Assembly: GCA_037833965.1 (NCBI GenBank)
Contig: AP031358.1
Coordinates: 22,948,001-23,012,000, forward strand
Reading direction: 5' to 3'
From: Marchantia polymorpha subsp. ruderalis
Lineage: Eukaryota > Streptophyta > Marchantiopsida > Marchantiales > Marchantiaceae
DNA: 64,000 nucleotides
The position numbers and the translations under genes were made by a program. Under the pieces are notes generated by a model. That model saw only the letters and a list, made by a program, of their open reading frames with translations. It searched no databases and was not told the DNA's origin. Below are positions 1 through 13,300 of this stretch, piece by piece. Every line of letters starts with the position of its first letter. Within the stretch, counting starts at the first letter, position 1.

Positions 1-130
1 AACGAATAGAAGTCTTAGAGCATGCATCGAATGCATGGAGGTCCACGACATATGTAGGGAGGTGTGCTTCTCATTTTCAACTTTTTCAATACACAGTTTG
101 ACAATGCTACTATTTATTTCCCTCAACTAG

Positions 131-822
131 GTTATTTTGTCACCCATGGAGGCGATCGCAGACACCTACCGAGCATTGCTTCCAGAAGGGACTGCTATGG
201 ACTTCCAACGTATTCTTGACCTTAAGGTGAGATCATGACGGAAATTAGTGTGATATCCACGGAATGTCGTGCTTATAATTTGTAAGATACTAACCTTAAC
301 AGGTTGATTACCACTATCAGTCTACACTACCAGTCAGTGCACTTCGTATTTAAAAATTGATAATGGTTTCATGGCCTTCACTCTTGACAGCAGCAATGTC
401 TGGAACCCTTGTTCAGAAAGTATTGCATATCATAGTAGTGGGAAAGAGAAGTTGTTATTGTGCTGACGTATTGGTTTACTTGGTTGCAGGGTCTTAAGAG
501 GACTGATCAACAACCCTTGCTGGACATTTTCAGCAAGAGGGGTCAGGGTGGGGTACCTGCAGCTAGCCCTTCTGCGATGGCTGTTACCAGTCATGCTCTC
601 TCACCTGCAAATTCTCTCATGCCATCAGCTACGCAGGAAATCCGGGAAATCATGATGTCTCGTGCAGCTGCTCTTGGCAGAGGAGCTATGGCTCAGTCTG
701 CACTGGCAGCAGCAGCAGCAGTTTCGAGTAGTAACGGGCTAAAACGAATTTTCGCTTTGGCAGAGCAGGCAAAAGAGGGAGCCGCTAAGAAGGAGGGATT
801 CCGTAAGCTGTTCAACACATGA
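131..822 (+). CDS. VPS53: VPS53 C-terminal end (GARP/EARP tethering complex), partial
   Basis: Two exons are visible, 131-226 and 490-822, joined in phase 0 with GT-AG signals; the gene starts before the window. The encoded 142 residues hold the motif ETYRALLPEGT-like / DFQRILDLKGLKR / DQQPLLDIF, which matches the C-terminal helical region of VPS53 (human VPS53 has FQKILDMKGLKRSEQ at the same place). The tail is Ala/Ser-rich and ends LFNT followed by TGA. VPS53 belongs to the GARP complex, which tethers endosome-derived vesicles at the trans-Golgi; the Arabidopsis orthologue is HIT1. No lesion is seen. The assignment rests on this one block, because the rest of the protein lies outside. Confidence 0.75.
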
Positions 823-2493
823 ATACCATTTTCTGTGAATTGGAGGCATCTAACCTCATTAATTTTAATCCTCTTTTCCCTCTTTACTTGGCTGCATTTA
901 AAAGAGCAGGTTATCGACATTTCTGTATATTGTGGAAGTAGCCTGACAAGAACAAGCAGTCTAACACCCTGTACAGTTCTAACTCACTTACACATGGTCA
1001 AAGATTGTACGCATAGAACAACGCTATTTGATCATAGAACCTGGCCCCTTGGACTGCATGGACGGTGCAAGCAACTCGGATGGGTTTTGAGGAAGAGCAG
1101 AAATACAATAGCAGTGGGAACAACCTCTCCTTGTAGTGTGGGTGTATACCTCGTACAGGTCTTCACTGCACTGTCAATTTGACCAACGGATATTCCGCCC
1201 ACCAACACATTGGAAACTGGTGCCGCATCTCTGGGCTTTTGAATGTAGGTCATGGAACTTTGAGAGAGCTATGAGGCCACTGACCTCTCCGTCTTTTAAT
1301 AAAGAGTGGCTCTCTCAGCGTCGAACTTTCTACCGTTGGTCTTGTGAATTCGTTCTGGCAGTTAGGCCTCTCTTATTGCGCGTGCATTAGATTGATACAG
1401 ATGACAAGTCAGAAATGCTGAACTGGATCTAATCTTTTATGGGCCTATTGTCCATATTTTCCACTTATAATGGAAAAAGTTCTGCAGACCCTTCTAAGAG
1501 TGTTCATATCATCGTTGGTAAAGTGTTCTTTGAACCTGCTCTTCGTGGACAAATTTTCTTGAGCGAGAAAGAAAGTTTTGGTTTTTCTTACGGGACCGCA
1601 TCTCGCCATTAAAGAGAAGCTAGCAGACAGTCAACCAATTTCAGTGAATGCGATTTTATATATGCCTCTCATCCCCACAATTTATGGAGCACAATGCGTT
1701 CTTCGTGAGAAAGCTTGATGACCACCCAACTTCGAACGGGAACTGTCAGAGCACGGTCTTCTTACTCCAATCGGGGTTCTGATTTCAGGAGTAAACGGCA
1801 AAGTTCCTCAACCTACAACAATGTGTTGCAGATACCAGATAATGACACTCGTTACGATGACTCTACACTAGCAACACATATTGAGCAATGGCCAAAATTC
1901 CCTGACTAACTTTGGAGAACACCCCGGTTTGAAAACTCGAGCTGTGCCCCTTCAGAACATCATGTAATCGCAGCTTTGCTTCTCTGATGATCGCGCGGAG
2001 CTCTTTTCTTTCCGCTAAGGAACCTGATTTGCACCATAGAAAGCTTGTAGTGGGAGTAAAAACTGCACCAGTTCATGAGAGTGACTGGGACAAGTCCTCC
2101 GACACAATGATTGCTTGATAAGCAACAATCGAATTTCCAGTCAGAGGACGAGCAGTGCATTCCATGGACTTCACCGCCAATTAACGATGCGAAATTATGC
2201 GAAGTGGCCAGAGTTTCTAGTGGACTGCTTCTCTCCGGATGGTGTTCGCCATCATCATCATAACCCCCAGAAGTACTACAAAAGAAAAATGCCCAAAATT
2301 GCCCAACTTCCACATTGTGTTCGATGGTCGGCTTACGGCTCTGACATGGCTCTCTATTTTAGCAAGAGCGTCGCTAGTTTAGCCGGTCGTTTCTACGGGG
2401 ATGGTGGGCTCGGTGTGCCTCTGGTTGCTTATCTCACTGCAAGCCAGAAATTCGAGGAGAATTGCGAGCCGGGTGCTCCGAGCTCTCTCAGCT
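823..2493. other. VPS53 3' UTR and intergenic spacer
   Basis: No convincing gene. An AATAAA at 1298-1303, about 475 nt past the VPS53 stop, is a possible polyadenylation signal. Short ORFs at 1715-1909 and 2115-2675 have no recognisable domain. The stretch just before 2494 is probably the promoter and 5' UTR of the next gene. Confidence 0.5.
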
Positions 2494-4506
2494 ATGGCAG
2501 CTCAGGGAGCAGCTGGTGCCGTGCAGACAATCTCTTCTCAACCAAGGCCTCGTACGTCAGGAACTGCTCCGCCTTCGCACCCTACTTCCTGTCATGCAAT
2601 CGTCGCCAGGCGGTGGGCGAGGAAGGATGGAATCGGATTCAGCGCGAGCAACAAGCCCCTGGTCGTCAATGCTGAGAAGAAGAAGTCCGGCGGCGGAGGA
2701 GGATTTTCGTTCGGAGATCAGCTTCTCGATTATATAGAAGGCAAGCGCTCCCAACTCCATCTGCTCAGGAATTTCTTTCTCGGACCATTGGCAGGATTTT
2801 GGAGGTGCTCGGAAAACGTCCAAGGCCCGAGTTTCGAATTGCGATCATCGAATTAGCTTGCACTGCAATTTTGGTTTCTTTCTTTCCGTTTGCTCGAGTG
2901 GTGAATCTCTTTCTCTCGAGATGGAAATTGAACGACGTTTCTGATATGCAGGAGGTCCGAAGTTGAGAAAATGGTATGGGGCACCGGAACAGATGCCCAG
3001 AAGTGAGAGCCAGGACGAGGAAGAAGATGAAGGTGCAATTCATGTTAAACAACGATAATTGCAATGCAGTGATTTTTCTATCGAACGAAATAGAATATTT
3101 GACTGTTAGAGATCACAATCTGCAGACACTTACATCGAATGTTTTAAAATAAATCGATCATGATAGTTTTAGAATTTTTCTAATCGCAGTTCGAATTTGT
3201 AATGAGAACTTTCAGCCGAAGAAGAAGAAGAACCAGAGGAAGATACGGTCCGCGATGTGGTACTCGTCACGGATGCCGACAGCGAAACAGGTCAGGTGGG
3301 TGTCGCCACATCACTTAGAGGTGTCTTCATGTCTTCAATGTCGTCCATCATCGGCCAATTCGTCGCTCTCTCTTACCAATGTCGGGGCGGAGGCGTTTCC
3401 TCCATGAAGTCTTCCTTGTCACCCTCTGAGAATACATGTGTTGAATCGATGGCGGGCCTTTCATTTTTCTGCCGGAGTAATTGAGTTGTTAATGGCGGAA
3501 GACAGAAGCCTCGAAAATGATTCAAATGGCTATGTTGCAGCTGATAGTTTTGGAGCTCATTCTGAAGAGATTGCGGGTGCGTGCGCTCGTGAAAGACATA
3601 AAATCGGCAACAGTAGGTTTCGGTGCGTACGTGGAGGTAAGCGCCGGTCTCCGATGACTTGTTGGGACCGAGCTTCCAAGACTTGCAGTTTCATTTCCGT
3701 CACATTCTCATTTGAGTCGGAATTTTGATTCTTACCATGAGGGTGCTGACTTCAATTCCTATCGGTCTTGACCTTGAAAGCCAGTAGAAGGAGACGTCAA
3801 TGACAGGGCGATACTGAAATCGTCCCTCCGAGGAGTACGTGCCATAATTTGCCCCACGAAGGTTCGTTCCAGGCCCCACTCGCCATGTCTGTTATCTCGA
3901 AGCTTCAGCAAAAGTTTGACGGGCGATGAAATGTTATCGCTGTATTATAATTGTGAACATGAACACTCTGTTCTCTTGCTTCACGTTAAATTGAAAAGAT
4001 CAGATCCAGAGTCTATGTCCTGAATCCGAAGTGTCTTGCAGGTGGGAGGACTAGCAGATAGAGAACTTGTAAAAGGGGTGGAGCACATTGTTCTGCTCTC
4101 TAAGGTTTACCTGCTGCCCCTCCTCCGCCGTGTGCTTCGTTTGCTCTGCATGAAAAAGTGTCTCGAAGTGACTAGTGTCTAGTGTGATCAAGCTCAGAGA
4201 GTAAGTTGTTGGTTGTTCATTCGTGGATGGACGATTGTGAGAATTCTCGGTCCTGAATGAAGGAGTAAATGAAGGTTTGTAGTTGACTGTAAATAGAAAT
4301 CAAGCCGGATTGGGATCGCTCTTCGGTGCCCTGGGTCGACGAGACGCTGAGGAGAATGAGGCCGCCATTTCTTCTCTCGGGGTCCCGTACACGATCGTCC
4401 GAGCAGGTGCTCTGAAAGATGAACCGGGTGGTCAGCTCGGATTCAGCTACGGACAGGTAATCAATCAATCAATTCATCCATTCCCCCCTCCAGCTCAAAT
4501 CTCGTC

Positions 4507-4555
<49 letters not shown>

Positions 4556-4949
4556 TCTAAATCTCTTCCCATGGTTGTCATGGATCTTGTAAAACAGGGT
4601 GGCAGTGTTCAGGGCACCATCAGCAGACAAGACGCTGCTTACGTTTGCGCCGAAGCCCTCGATGCTCCCCCTGAAAATGCGCTGGTTTTCGAGGTAAATT
4701 CTCGTATCCTCAAAGAATGGCGACTTGGTTCGTCTCACAGTCTGCTTGCTGGATGTCACCTCTGGCTGGATTCTGACCTTCATCTTCAGTTTTCTATCTG
4801 AATTGAGGAGCGTTCAGGCTCCGCTTCTCAGAAGGTTTGTGACAATATGAAGCCCTGATGTGGTTCAGGTGGTCAATGGAGCGGAGGACGTCGAAGATTG
4901 GAGTGCCGTATTAACGTCAATGAAAGAATCAAGGGCAGCACCTTCATGA
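2494..4949 (+). CDS. Plastid-targeted atypical SDR / NAD(P)-binding Rossmann-fold protein
   Basis: Nine exons: 2494-2740, 2952-3032, 3216-3295, 3541-3636, 3781-3861, 4042-4104, 4283-4456, 4598-4693, 4869-4949. They sum to 999 nt (332 aa plus TGA) with every phase consistent. Residues 1-55 are Ser/Ala/Arg-rich and resemble a transit peptide. Next come the conserved block GGPKLRKWYGAPE, an acidic run, the glycine-type Rossmann motif VLVTDADSETGQ (about 125-136), RVRALVKD, an NmrA/TIC62-like VPYTIVRAGAL segment, and C-terminal ISRQDAAYVCAEAL / LVFEVVNG. I place it with the chloroplast NAD(P)-binding proteins of flowering plants; its substrate is unknown to me. ATG 2494 was chosen over 2401 because the targeting-like peptide starts there. 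Intron 1 starts with GC instead of GT. Confidence 0.85.
4511..4552. repeat. (CT)21 microsatellite
   Basis: Twenty-one uninterrupted CT units lie in the intron between exons 7 and 8 of the SDR gene. The pyrimidine run sits about 45 bp upstream of the acceptor and may extend the polypyrimidine tract. Confidence 0.95.
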
Positions 4950-6731
4950 GCTCCAAGGTTGTGGACTGCAATGTTCTCAGCCCAACCACAAATCGACGGG
5001 TGGAAATCGTTACGACTCGGGTCAGGCATTCTCTGGCGCGCGGTTGATGGTTTTAGCCTGCAGGTGCAAGTTCCAGGAGGAGCATCTGCTGATTTGCAGA
5101 GCTCCGCTATGGTTGTATTGTAAGAATGTCAACTTGTACATTAAATCAAAAACATTTGAACTCCGAGGTATACATCGATGTGGCATCCGATAATGACTGT
5201 ACTCTCGTCTTAGGCCACTATACCTCTTGAGCAAGAGGAGAAATCTGCAAACAGCTGTTTCAGTTTCTGATCATACTCACCCTCCCCGGGGTTCAACCTG
5301 CCTTACAATCAACCGCCTCTTGGAAAAATCTTGTACACAAAAGTTCCAGTGACATTGTCAGCGACTTATCCAAGAGCATGCGGTCAAGAGATATGCCTCC
5401 CTCCAGGCCAAGGTGGGGAGGGCATTTACCCATCACATGGTCGATACCTCCGTATCGGATCTGCAGACCCCAATAGCGTCCCATAATTAGGGGCTTGTGC
5501 GTGGATCGAGACGATGAGAGCGAAGGGTTTCATGAAGTGATTGCCGGTCCATTCATAGAGCAACCTCAAGTCGACTTCGACCTATGTGGGAGTCTATCAT
5601 GGCAGAGAAAAGAAGACTTCGTCGAATTTCAATCACTCGCGGAAAAGCTGTATCTGCAGGCAGCCAGGCTTGAGGGGGACGCTTGCAGCACGCATTAAGA
5701 AAGTGAGAATAATTCTTCGGTTGATAATTTGGATCTGTCGCACTCGGTAAAGTGAGACGATGCCACCCGACAAAGAACGGCTTTCCTTTCGCGATGGCCT
5801 CGAGCGACAAGCCTCGATCAGTGCCGTCACTCGTGGGCATCGCGCTCCTTTCCGTGTCAAGAACCTGGCAGGGGTACCACCAAAACCACAGCGAAAAGCC
5901 TTGGCACCTTCAATTCCTTCGTTCTGCAGCACTCTCATTGGGACTCATACGTCAAATATGATGAAGCTCTCTGCGATCAATCGCACAGAGCTCGAATGCA
6001 CCAGAATTGCTAGCGCAATGTCCTCCAGCTGAACGAGAAGCTCCTCACAGCAATCGGCGAGATCCAATCTTTCCTTCAGCTATGAGCATCCGCGTTTACT
6101 TGCGCAGCCGATTATCTGGCATAGGAATCTTATGCTCATGAAAATCGATATTACTTGCCTACAGACAACATGTTCCAACTGTGCTTGACCGGTGACTTCC
6201 TACGGCTCAATATCAAGTTCGTGGGCAGAAAATAATCCGAATTAAAGCCCCTTCAAGACCCAGTACGTGTTCTTCCATTATTATAATTATTATGCAATCT
6301 CCGGGCCCACCAATATATTTTGATTCTGGACCCATCTCTAGACTAAATAATCTCCCACCACATTATAAATTAAAAGATGTATGAGTAGAAAGAGTATGAC
6401 GGAGCTCAGGGCATCGATTTTAGCAACGCTGTCGTTTCTACGATTCCGATGGAGACCAAACGAACGCACGCACAGGCACTACAGAACATTGACGTCGAGC
6501 TTTCTCTAATTCTAGCTGACCGAGCACTTTTAGCGTGACCGGCAATAGTATTCCGCTTATCGAAACCCGGACCGGGGGAGGAATTACGCAAATTATGGAT
6601 GCTCTTCCGTGTAGAGGCTATATATGCAAATATATCACGTGATGAAATGCGGAGAATTCCTGCCGCACGATTTTGAATCGACGACTGTGAAAATTGGGGG
6701 TTAAGATGTGGGAAATGCGAGGGAAAATGAG
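4950..6731. other. SDR 3' UTR plus decayed, possibly retroelement-derived DNA
   Basis: The first 300 bases are probably 3' UTR. From 5490 to 6240 there are short stretches with coding-like composition on the plus strand (5495-5698, 5752-5961, 5760-6032) in changing frames, as expected of an old mobile-element remnant. I recognise no domain. The last 300 bases run into the BIG promoter. Confidence 0.35.
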
Positions 6732-6738
6732 TATAAAA
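6732..6738 (+). promoter_or_regulatory. Probable TATA box of the BIG gene
   Basis: TATAAAA stands about 640 bp before the BIG start codon. The stretch between them is GC-rich, with a GGGA run near 6810, GATC repeats and a short CAG run near 6970, consistent with a long 5' leader. Small ORFs in it (6694-7323, 6708-7187) look fortuitous. Confidence 0.5.
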
Positions 6739-7369
6739 AGGGAAATGGTAGAGAAAGGGCGAGAAATTGCAGGACGTGCTGGTGGTGTGCAGGAGTACGT
6801 GGACAAGGGAGGGAGGGAGGGAGGGAGGAGGGGAGTGGGGGGAAGCGCCAGAGTGGCCGGACCGCGCCAAAGGGGCCCCGCTGCGCTCCGCTCCGATCCG
6901 CTCCCGCTGGGCCAAAACTCCTGCACAAGAACGTTGGACAGAATCTCGGTCGATCCCTCGATCGATCGATCGCAGCAGCAGCAGCAGCAGACTCCGAAGA
7001 CTCGCAAGCTCTCGTCTCGTCCTTCCATCCTTTTTCCCTCTGGCCGCTGCCTTTTTTCCTGCGCTCGTCGTCTACTTCATCGATCGTCGCGTATCTGGTT
7101 TTTCCTGAAGTCGGGCGCTCTGCAGACTCCGCTCTGGTTTGTTATCTCGCCGAGGACGCGGACAAATCTTGCCCCGGATCGATCTGATTTGCGTCTCGTT
7201 TTTGGCGATCCCCTGACTCGCGATCTCGATGAGTTTCTGCAGCGCCGGGGCGTAGATCTGACCGAATTGCGGTTCCTCTCGAGTGGATCTGGTGGATTTG
7301 GATGTAGCTGTTTGATTGTTTAGGGCTCTTTTACGAGAGCTTGAGGGCGTGGTGGAAGTAGCAGCAGCC

Positions 7370-10300
7370 ATGGGGGCCGCGGTTGTGGCGAATAGTAAGC
7401 TGGCGAAGGTCGTCGCGCCGGCGTTAGACAAGGTTGTGAAAAATGCTGCGTGGAGAAAGCATGGAAAGCTCGTGCAGGACTGCAAAGCGGTGCTGGATAA
7501 GTTTGCAATTACGGATGCCGCTCCTCCCACTCCCACCCCACCCCCTGCAGAAGCGACCTCCTCGGAGAATAAGGATGCCTCTGGTGCTCCTGCCGCCCCC
7601 GCTGAGAATGAGGGTCCCTTGTTCGATGACGGTAAATGCTACAGCGCTGCCGATGCAGAGCTGATCCTTCTTCCCCTGTTCGAAGCTTGCGACACTTTGA
7701 CCCCGAAAGTTGTTGAGCCGGCATTGGATTGCTTGCAAAAGCTTATCGCCCACGGGCATTTGAGAGGAGAGATGGATGTAGGAACTGGTAGCGCGAGCAA
7801 GCTTCTGTTGCAAGTGATGGAGTCCGTATGCAAGTGCTACGATATGGGGGATGAGGGCATCGAGCTCCTGGTGCTGAAGACGTTGCTTTCAGCTGTGACG
7901 TCTTCCTCCTTGCGTGTCCATGGAGACTGTCTCTTGAAAGGCGTGCGAACCTGCTACAATATCTTCCTCGGGAGCAAAAGCCCTGTCAATCAGTCGACCG
8001 CCAAGGCTTCCTTGACGCAAATGCTGGTAATTGTTTTCAGACGGATGGAAGCTGATTCTTCCACTGTGCCCGTCCAACCAATTGTGGTGGCTGATCTGAT
8101 GGAACCAGCCGAAAGGTCGAATTCTGATACCAACGTGACGCAGTTTGTTCAAGGATTTATCACCAAGGTTGTGCAGGATATTGAAGTGGTTCTCAGCCCT
8201 ATGCCTCCGTTGAAGACGATGAAGCACGATGGTGCATTCGATGCGACAGCCAGTGAGAGCAGTAATCCGACTGATATTTTAGAATCGACAGACAAGGATA
8301 TGCTGGACGCCAAGTACTGGGAAATTAGCATGTATAAGAACGCCTTGGACAACAGGAAGGCTGAAGTGGCAGATGGCGATGTCGACAAAGAGGGCGATGT
8401 GGACGTTCAAATAACGAATAAGCTCCGAAGAGACGCATTCCTCGTATTTAGGGCACTTTGTAAATTATCCATGAAAAATCCACCACAGGAGGGTATTGCA
8501 GATCCATTCTCGCTTCGTGGAAAGATCGTAGCGCTGGAGCTTCTGAAAATTCTCCTGGAAAATGCTGGGGCTGTCTTTCGTACCAGTGACAGGTAAGCTG
8601 CAAATTTCTGCCCGACAGTTCCTGATTTTCCCCTACTGGACATTTGAACGTTGTAACCTTTATGTGAGAAACACGATGATTTTGAGATGGGGTTTACGTC
8701 CTAGCTTGTCAGGCCGTTGACTTTTTCTTAGCATATCAGTGGTCTTCGTTTACGGGCTGTGAGGTCAAAATCTTGCAGATCGGACCTGAGTTTCTCCGGT
8801 ATTTTACTTGGATATGTTATCCTACCCAGTCCTTGCGTTTCAAATTCTAAATTTCTACCTTTTTCTTGTTTTGGGATATAGTAGGACCTATATCGAGTTA
8901 GAATGTGACCTATGAAATGAAGTCTGGCCCTTCTTCTTCCTGTACTTTCTTGTCCCTGTCTGAAAGTGAGTTTTGGACGTCGTTCTGCTCAAGCTCTTGG
9001 CCTCTCGGTTCTCTGATCACGAGAGCTATGGGAATGGTGTTGACTTTGCACTAGAAATACGGCTGGTTTTCATCTTGCAAAACTTATTTCATGTCTTTAG
9101 TGGCTTGCAGGTTTTTGGGCGCGATCAAGCAGTATCTCTGTTTGTCGCTTTTGAAGAACATTGCATCACCAATGATGAATGTCTTTCAACTCTCTTGCTC
9201 CATTTTCATGAGTCTCGTCTCCAGATTTCGAGCCGGGTTGAAAGCTGAAATAGGAGTATTTTTCCCGATGATTGTTCTAAGAGTTTTGGAGAATGTGGCC
9301 CATCCGAATTTCCAGCAGAAGATGATAGTACTGCGCTTCTTGGAGAAATTGTGTGTGGATCCCCAAATCCTTGTGGATATATTTGTGAACTACGACTGTG
9401 ATGTCGACTCTTCCAATATCTTTGAGAGGTAATCTTGTGGTTGACTTTACATTTACAGTCTTTACAAACTCGTCCTAGCTACTGCCAAGCATAATTTTTG
9501 TCGCCTCTCGTCCTCTAGATGCCGCCTTGAACGCTGAGTATCTTTCTATTCTGGCCTTCTTTCTATTACGTGCAGAATGGTGAATGGGCTTCTCAAAACT
9601 GCGCAAGGGGTACCTCCAGGTGCAGAAACGACTCTTAATCCCCAGCTGGACGGATCTTTGAAGCTGGCAGCTATTAAGTGTCTCGTAGGAGTTCTGAGAT
9701 CCATGGGAGACTGGCTGAATCGGCAACTACGTTTGACGGACTCGCCTTACTTGAAAACATCGGATTCAGAAGATGTTGTAATTGATGGTCAGCCAGTACA
9801 GGAGGGCACCGAAGAACCTGCCCCAACTACGGAGCCAGTAGAAAACCACCCGGAGCCAGGAGCAGAAACTTCAGAGATTGCGACCATTGAGCAGCGGCGC
9901 GCGTACAAGCTAGAGTTTCAGGTGCTACCGATTGTTTCGATTATTTTTCGTGAACCTTGCACTCACCTTGAGTTTTACGTGACGATTTTTTTTTGGGTTC
10001 TATCTTTATTTCATGATTCATGAGTTGATTTCCATACCTTTGTATTGTCTACATGACTATGGAGTAGTGAGCTTAGAGCATCAGCTTAGCAAACCTTTGT
10101 TTACCTGGGTTTGCATCAGTCGGCATTCTTGTATGCAGCAAATTTCTCATTTTCGCGAGTGTGTGGAGTGCTTGAAATGTTAGTAAGTAACCTCCTTGTT
10201 CAATATATGCAGGAAGGCATAGCCCTCTTCAACAAGAAGCCTCGTAAGGGTGTGGAATTTTTGATCAAAGCTGAGAAGCTGGGTAGTACGCCTGAGGACG

Positions 10301-13300
10301 TTGCTGCTTTTCTGATCAATGCCACCGGTCTGGACAAAACTATGGTCGGTGATTACCTGGGAGAGAAAGAAGAATTCTCGCTGAAGGTGATGCACGCATA
10401 CGTGGATTCGTTCAACTTCGAAGGAAAAGATTTTGATGAGGCTATACGATCTTTTCTACTGGGATTCCGTCTACCTGGAGAGGCTCAAAAAATTGATCGA
10501 ATCATGGAGAAATTCGCCGAAAGATACTGCAAGTGCAACCCAAAGGCATTTACAAGTGCAGATACAGCATACGTGTTGGCATACTCTGTGATTATGCTCA
10601 ACACAGATGCACACAGCCCTATGGTTAAAAGCAAGGTGGGTTGCAGTCCCCGCTTTATTGTTGACTTAGTAGTGTTCATCCAGCTGTTTTCGTGTGGTTT
10701 TTGAGCACTGGATGTAAGATCGCCAGTTTTTCGAGAGAACAGGATAGATTTAGGTCATCAGCAGGGAAATTGTGCTTAATGTGGCCAGGTGTCTATTTTC
10801 CACAACGTAGAATGCAGGTCATTAAGGTCATGATGTTTGAGGTCTGCTGAAGCGGGGCATTCTCCCGATGCAGTGCCATGAAGTCACTTTATGAATATCA
10901 TGCTGTTTGTTGCAGATGTCGAAAGCTGAGTTCATTCGGAACAACCGTGGAATTGATGACGGAAAAGACCTACCTGAGGACTTCATGAATGGTCTCTATG
11001 ACCGTATCGTTTCAAATGAAATCAAGATGAAGGCCGATACGTTCGTTCCAAGTAAACAGCCCGCCAACAATAGGTTTCCTGGCCTCGATACTATTCTTAA
11101 CATCGTCATTCGCAAGCCAAGAGAATTTTCAGTCATGTTGGAGACCAGTGATGATGTCATTCGGCATATGCAGGAGCAGTTCAAGGCGAAGGCTGGCAAA
11201 CCCGAGTGAGTTTTGCTGTTTTGATGAGAAGAGGAACAAAAGAGCGGACACATTTGGTGATGTTCGGTAGTTGCTGTTGTGGAACGTTGTAGACTCATGT
11301 GCCTCCGGGTTTGTTGACAGGTCTGTTTACTACGCCGCAACTGACGTGGAGCTGTTGAGACCGATGGTGGATGTCACGTGGGCTCCCATGCTGGCTGCTT
11401 TCAGTGTCCCACTCGATAAGAGCGAGGATGAAGTGGTTACATTTCAATGCCTTGAAGGGTTCAGACACGCAATCCACATTACATCCGTACTTGCTATGAA
11501 GACTCAGCGAGATGCATTCATCACTTCCCTGGCAAAGTTCACCTCCCTGCATTCTGCAGCGGATATCAAGCAAAAGAATATTGATGCTATTAAGGTATGT
11601 TCTAGATATACGTCGGACTTTAGGTCATGTGAGGTTAGGATATTCCGCTTCATGTGCTATACGAGTTAGCGTCCTTTGCACCACCACCTTATTGTATTTG
11701 CTGACCAATAGATATGTACCGATGCTGTACATATATACGAACCTGATTTTGTAAATTTTATGTATAGTATATTGTCTTACAACTGGAAGTGCAAACCTAC
11801 CAACTTGGTTCTAGGAATTGTCCGAAGTAGGCATAATAGACCTGGATGGCGCTGGAGTCGAATCCTGTTTTGTGCTACAGATGAGGAGTTTTGTTTAAAG
11901 AAACTCATCAAAAGTTCGTCGTGGTTGTATTGCAGGCCATAATTTCCGTAGCCGACGAAGATGGTAACTATCTCCTGGAGGCCTGGGAGCACATCCTTAC
12001 ATGTGTATCACGGTTTGAGCACTTACACTTGATTGGTGAAGGTGCTCCTCCTGATGCCACCTTCTTCGCTGCACCTCAGAGTGATGCAGAGAAACGGCAG
12101 TCAATCAAATCGCCAGTGCTCCCTGTATTGAGAAGAAAGGGAGGAGGTTCTCGACTGCAGTATGCTGCTGCAGCAGCAAGGCGAGGGTCCTATGATAGTG
12201 CAGGAGTTGGGGGAGGTTCCTCAGGAGTGGTTACGACTGAGCAGATGAACAATCTCGTTTCTAACTTAAACATGTTGGAGCAGATTGGCAGTTTTGAGAT
12301 GAATAAGATCTTCACCCGTAGTCAAAGGCTGAACAGTGAGGCTATTGTTGACTTCGTCAAGGCTCTCTGCAAGGTGTCTATGGAAGAATTGCGATCCCCA
12401 AGCGACCCTCGGGTCTTCAGTTTAACTAAAATCGTCGAGATAGCGTAAGTCTGCGTACCTTGCGTACATGTCCAAAGTCTCACTATGTGCATACGCATCG
12501 CCGTCATCTGCTCCGCAGTATACTTTCTGTGTAACATAAGCAGTTATATGCTTCATCTCGTCGGAGGACATGTCAATATAGTGATTTGTGTCATTGTATC
12601 CATTGCTGTCCTGATTTTATGGCCGATAAGAAATAGGTGCATATTAGAGAATGTTCATTTCGTCGTCTTTTTACTTCTTCTCTGGCGATGTGTTCTTGAA
12701 ACTTTATCTATCTGTAGTCATACCTTGGGTGCCATTCTCGATGCTTTGAGGTCGGGGAATTTCTTCTCTAGCAGATGCTTTTGACTCTTAACAGAGTCAT
12801 CCTAGACTGCCATATCGAGAAGAAGCTAAGAACCTGTTCTTTTACAGGCACTTCAACATGAACCGTATCAGACTGGTGTGGTCGCGCATATGGCACGTGT
12901 TGGCAGACTTTTTTGTGACTGTTGGGTGCTCAGACAACCTGTCAGTTGCCATGTACGCAATGGATTCTCTACGTCAACTGGCCATGAAGTTTTTAGAACG
13001 TGAGGAGCTGGCAAATTACAACTTTCAGAACGAATTCATGAAGCCATTCGTCATCGTCATGAGAAAGAGCAGTTCCGTGGAAATCAGAGAGCTCATCATA
13101 CGTTGTGTATCTCAGATGGTCTTTGCAAGGGTTGGTCAAGTCAAGTCAGGCTGGAAGATCATGTTCATGGTAGGCGTTGAACTCCTGGCTCTGTCACGAA
13201 TTTGGGTTTGTTTCTTCTTAGAAATATCTTGGCATCTTATCAGTGGAGCTCTAAGTCCAAGTTTGTATGCACGCACTGTAGTTCGATAATGTACGGCTTA

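Noticed and set aside
6694..7323. 209-aa plus-strand ORF upstream of BIG, with overlapping ORFs in the other frames
   Set aside because: It lies in the GC-rich leader, several frames are open at once, there is no domain, and it is cut by the BIG start.
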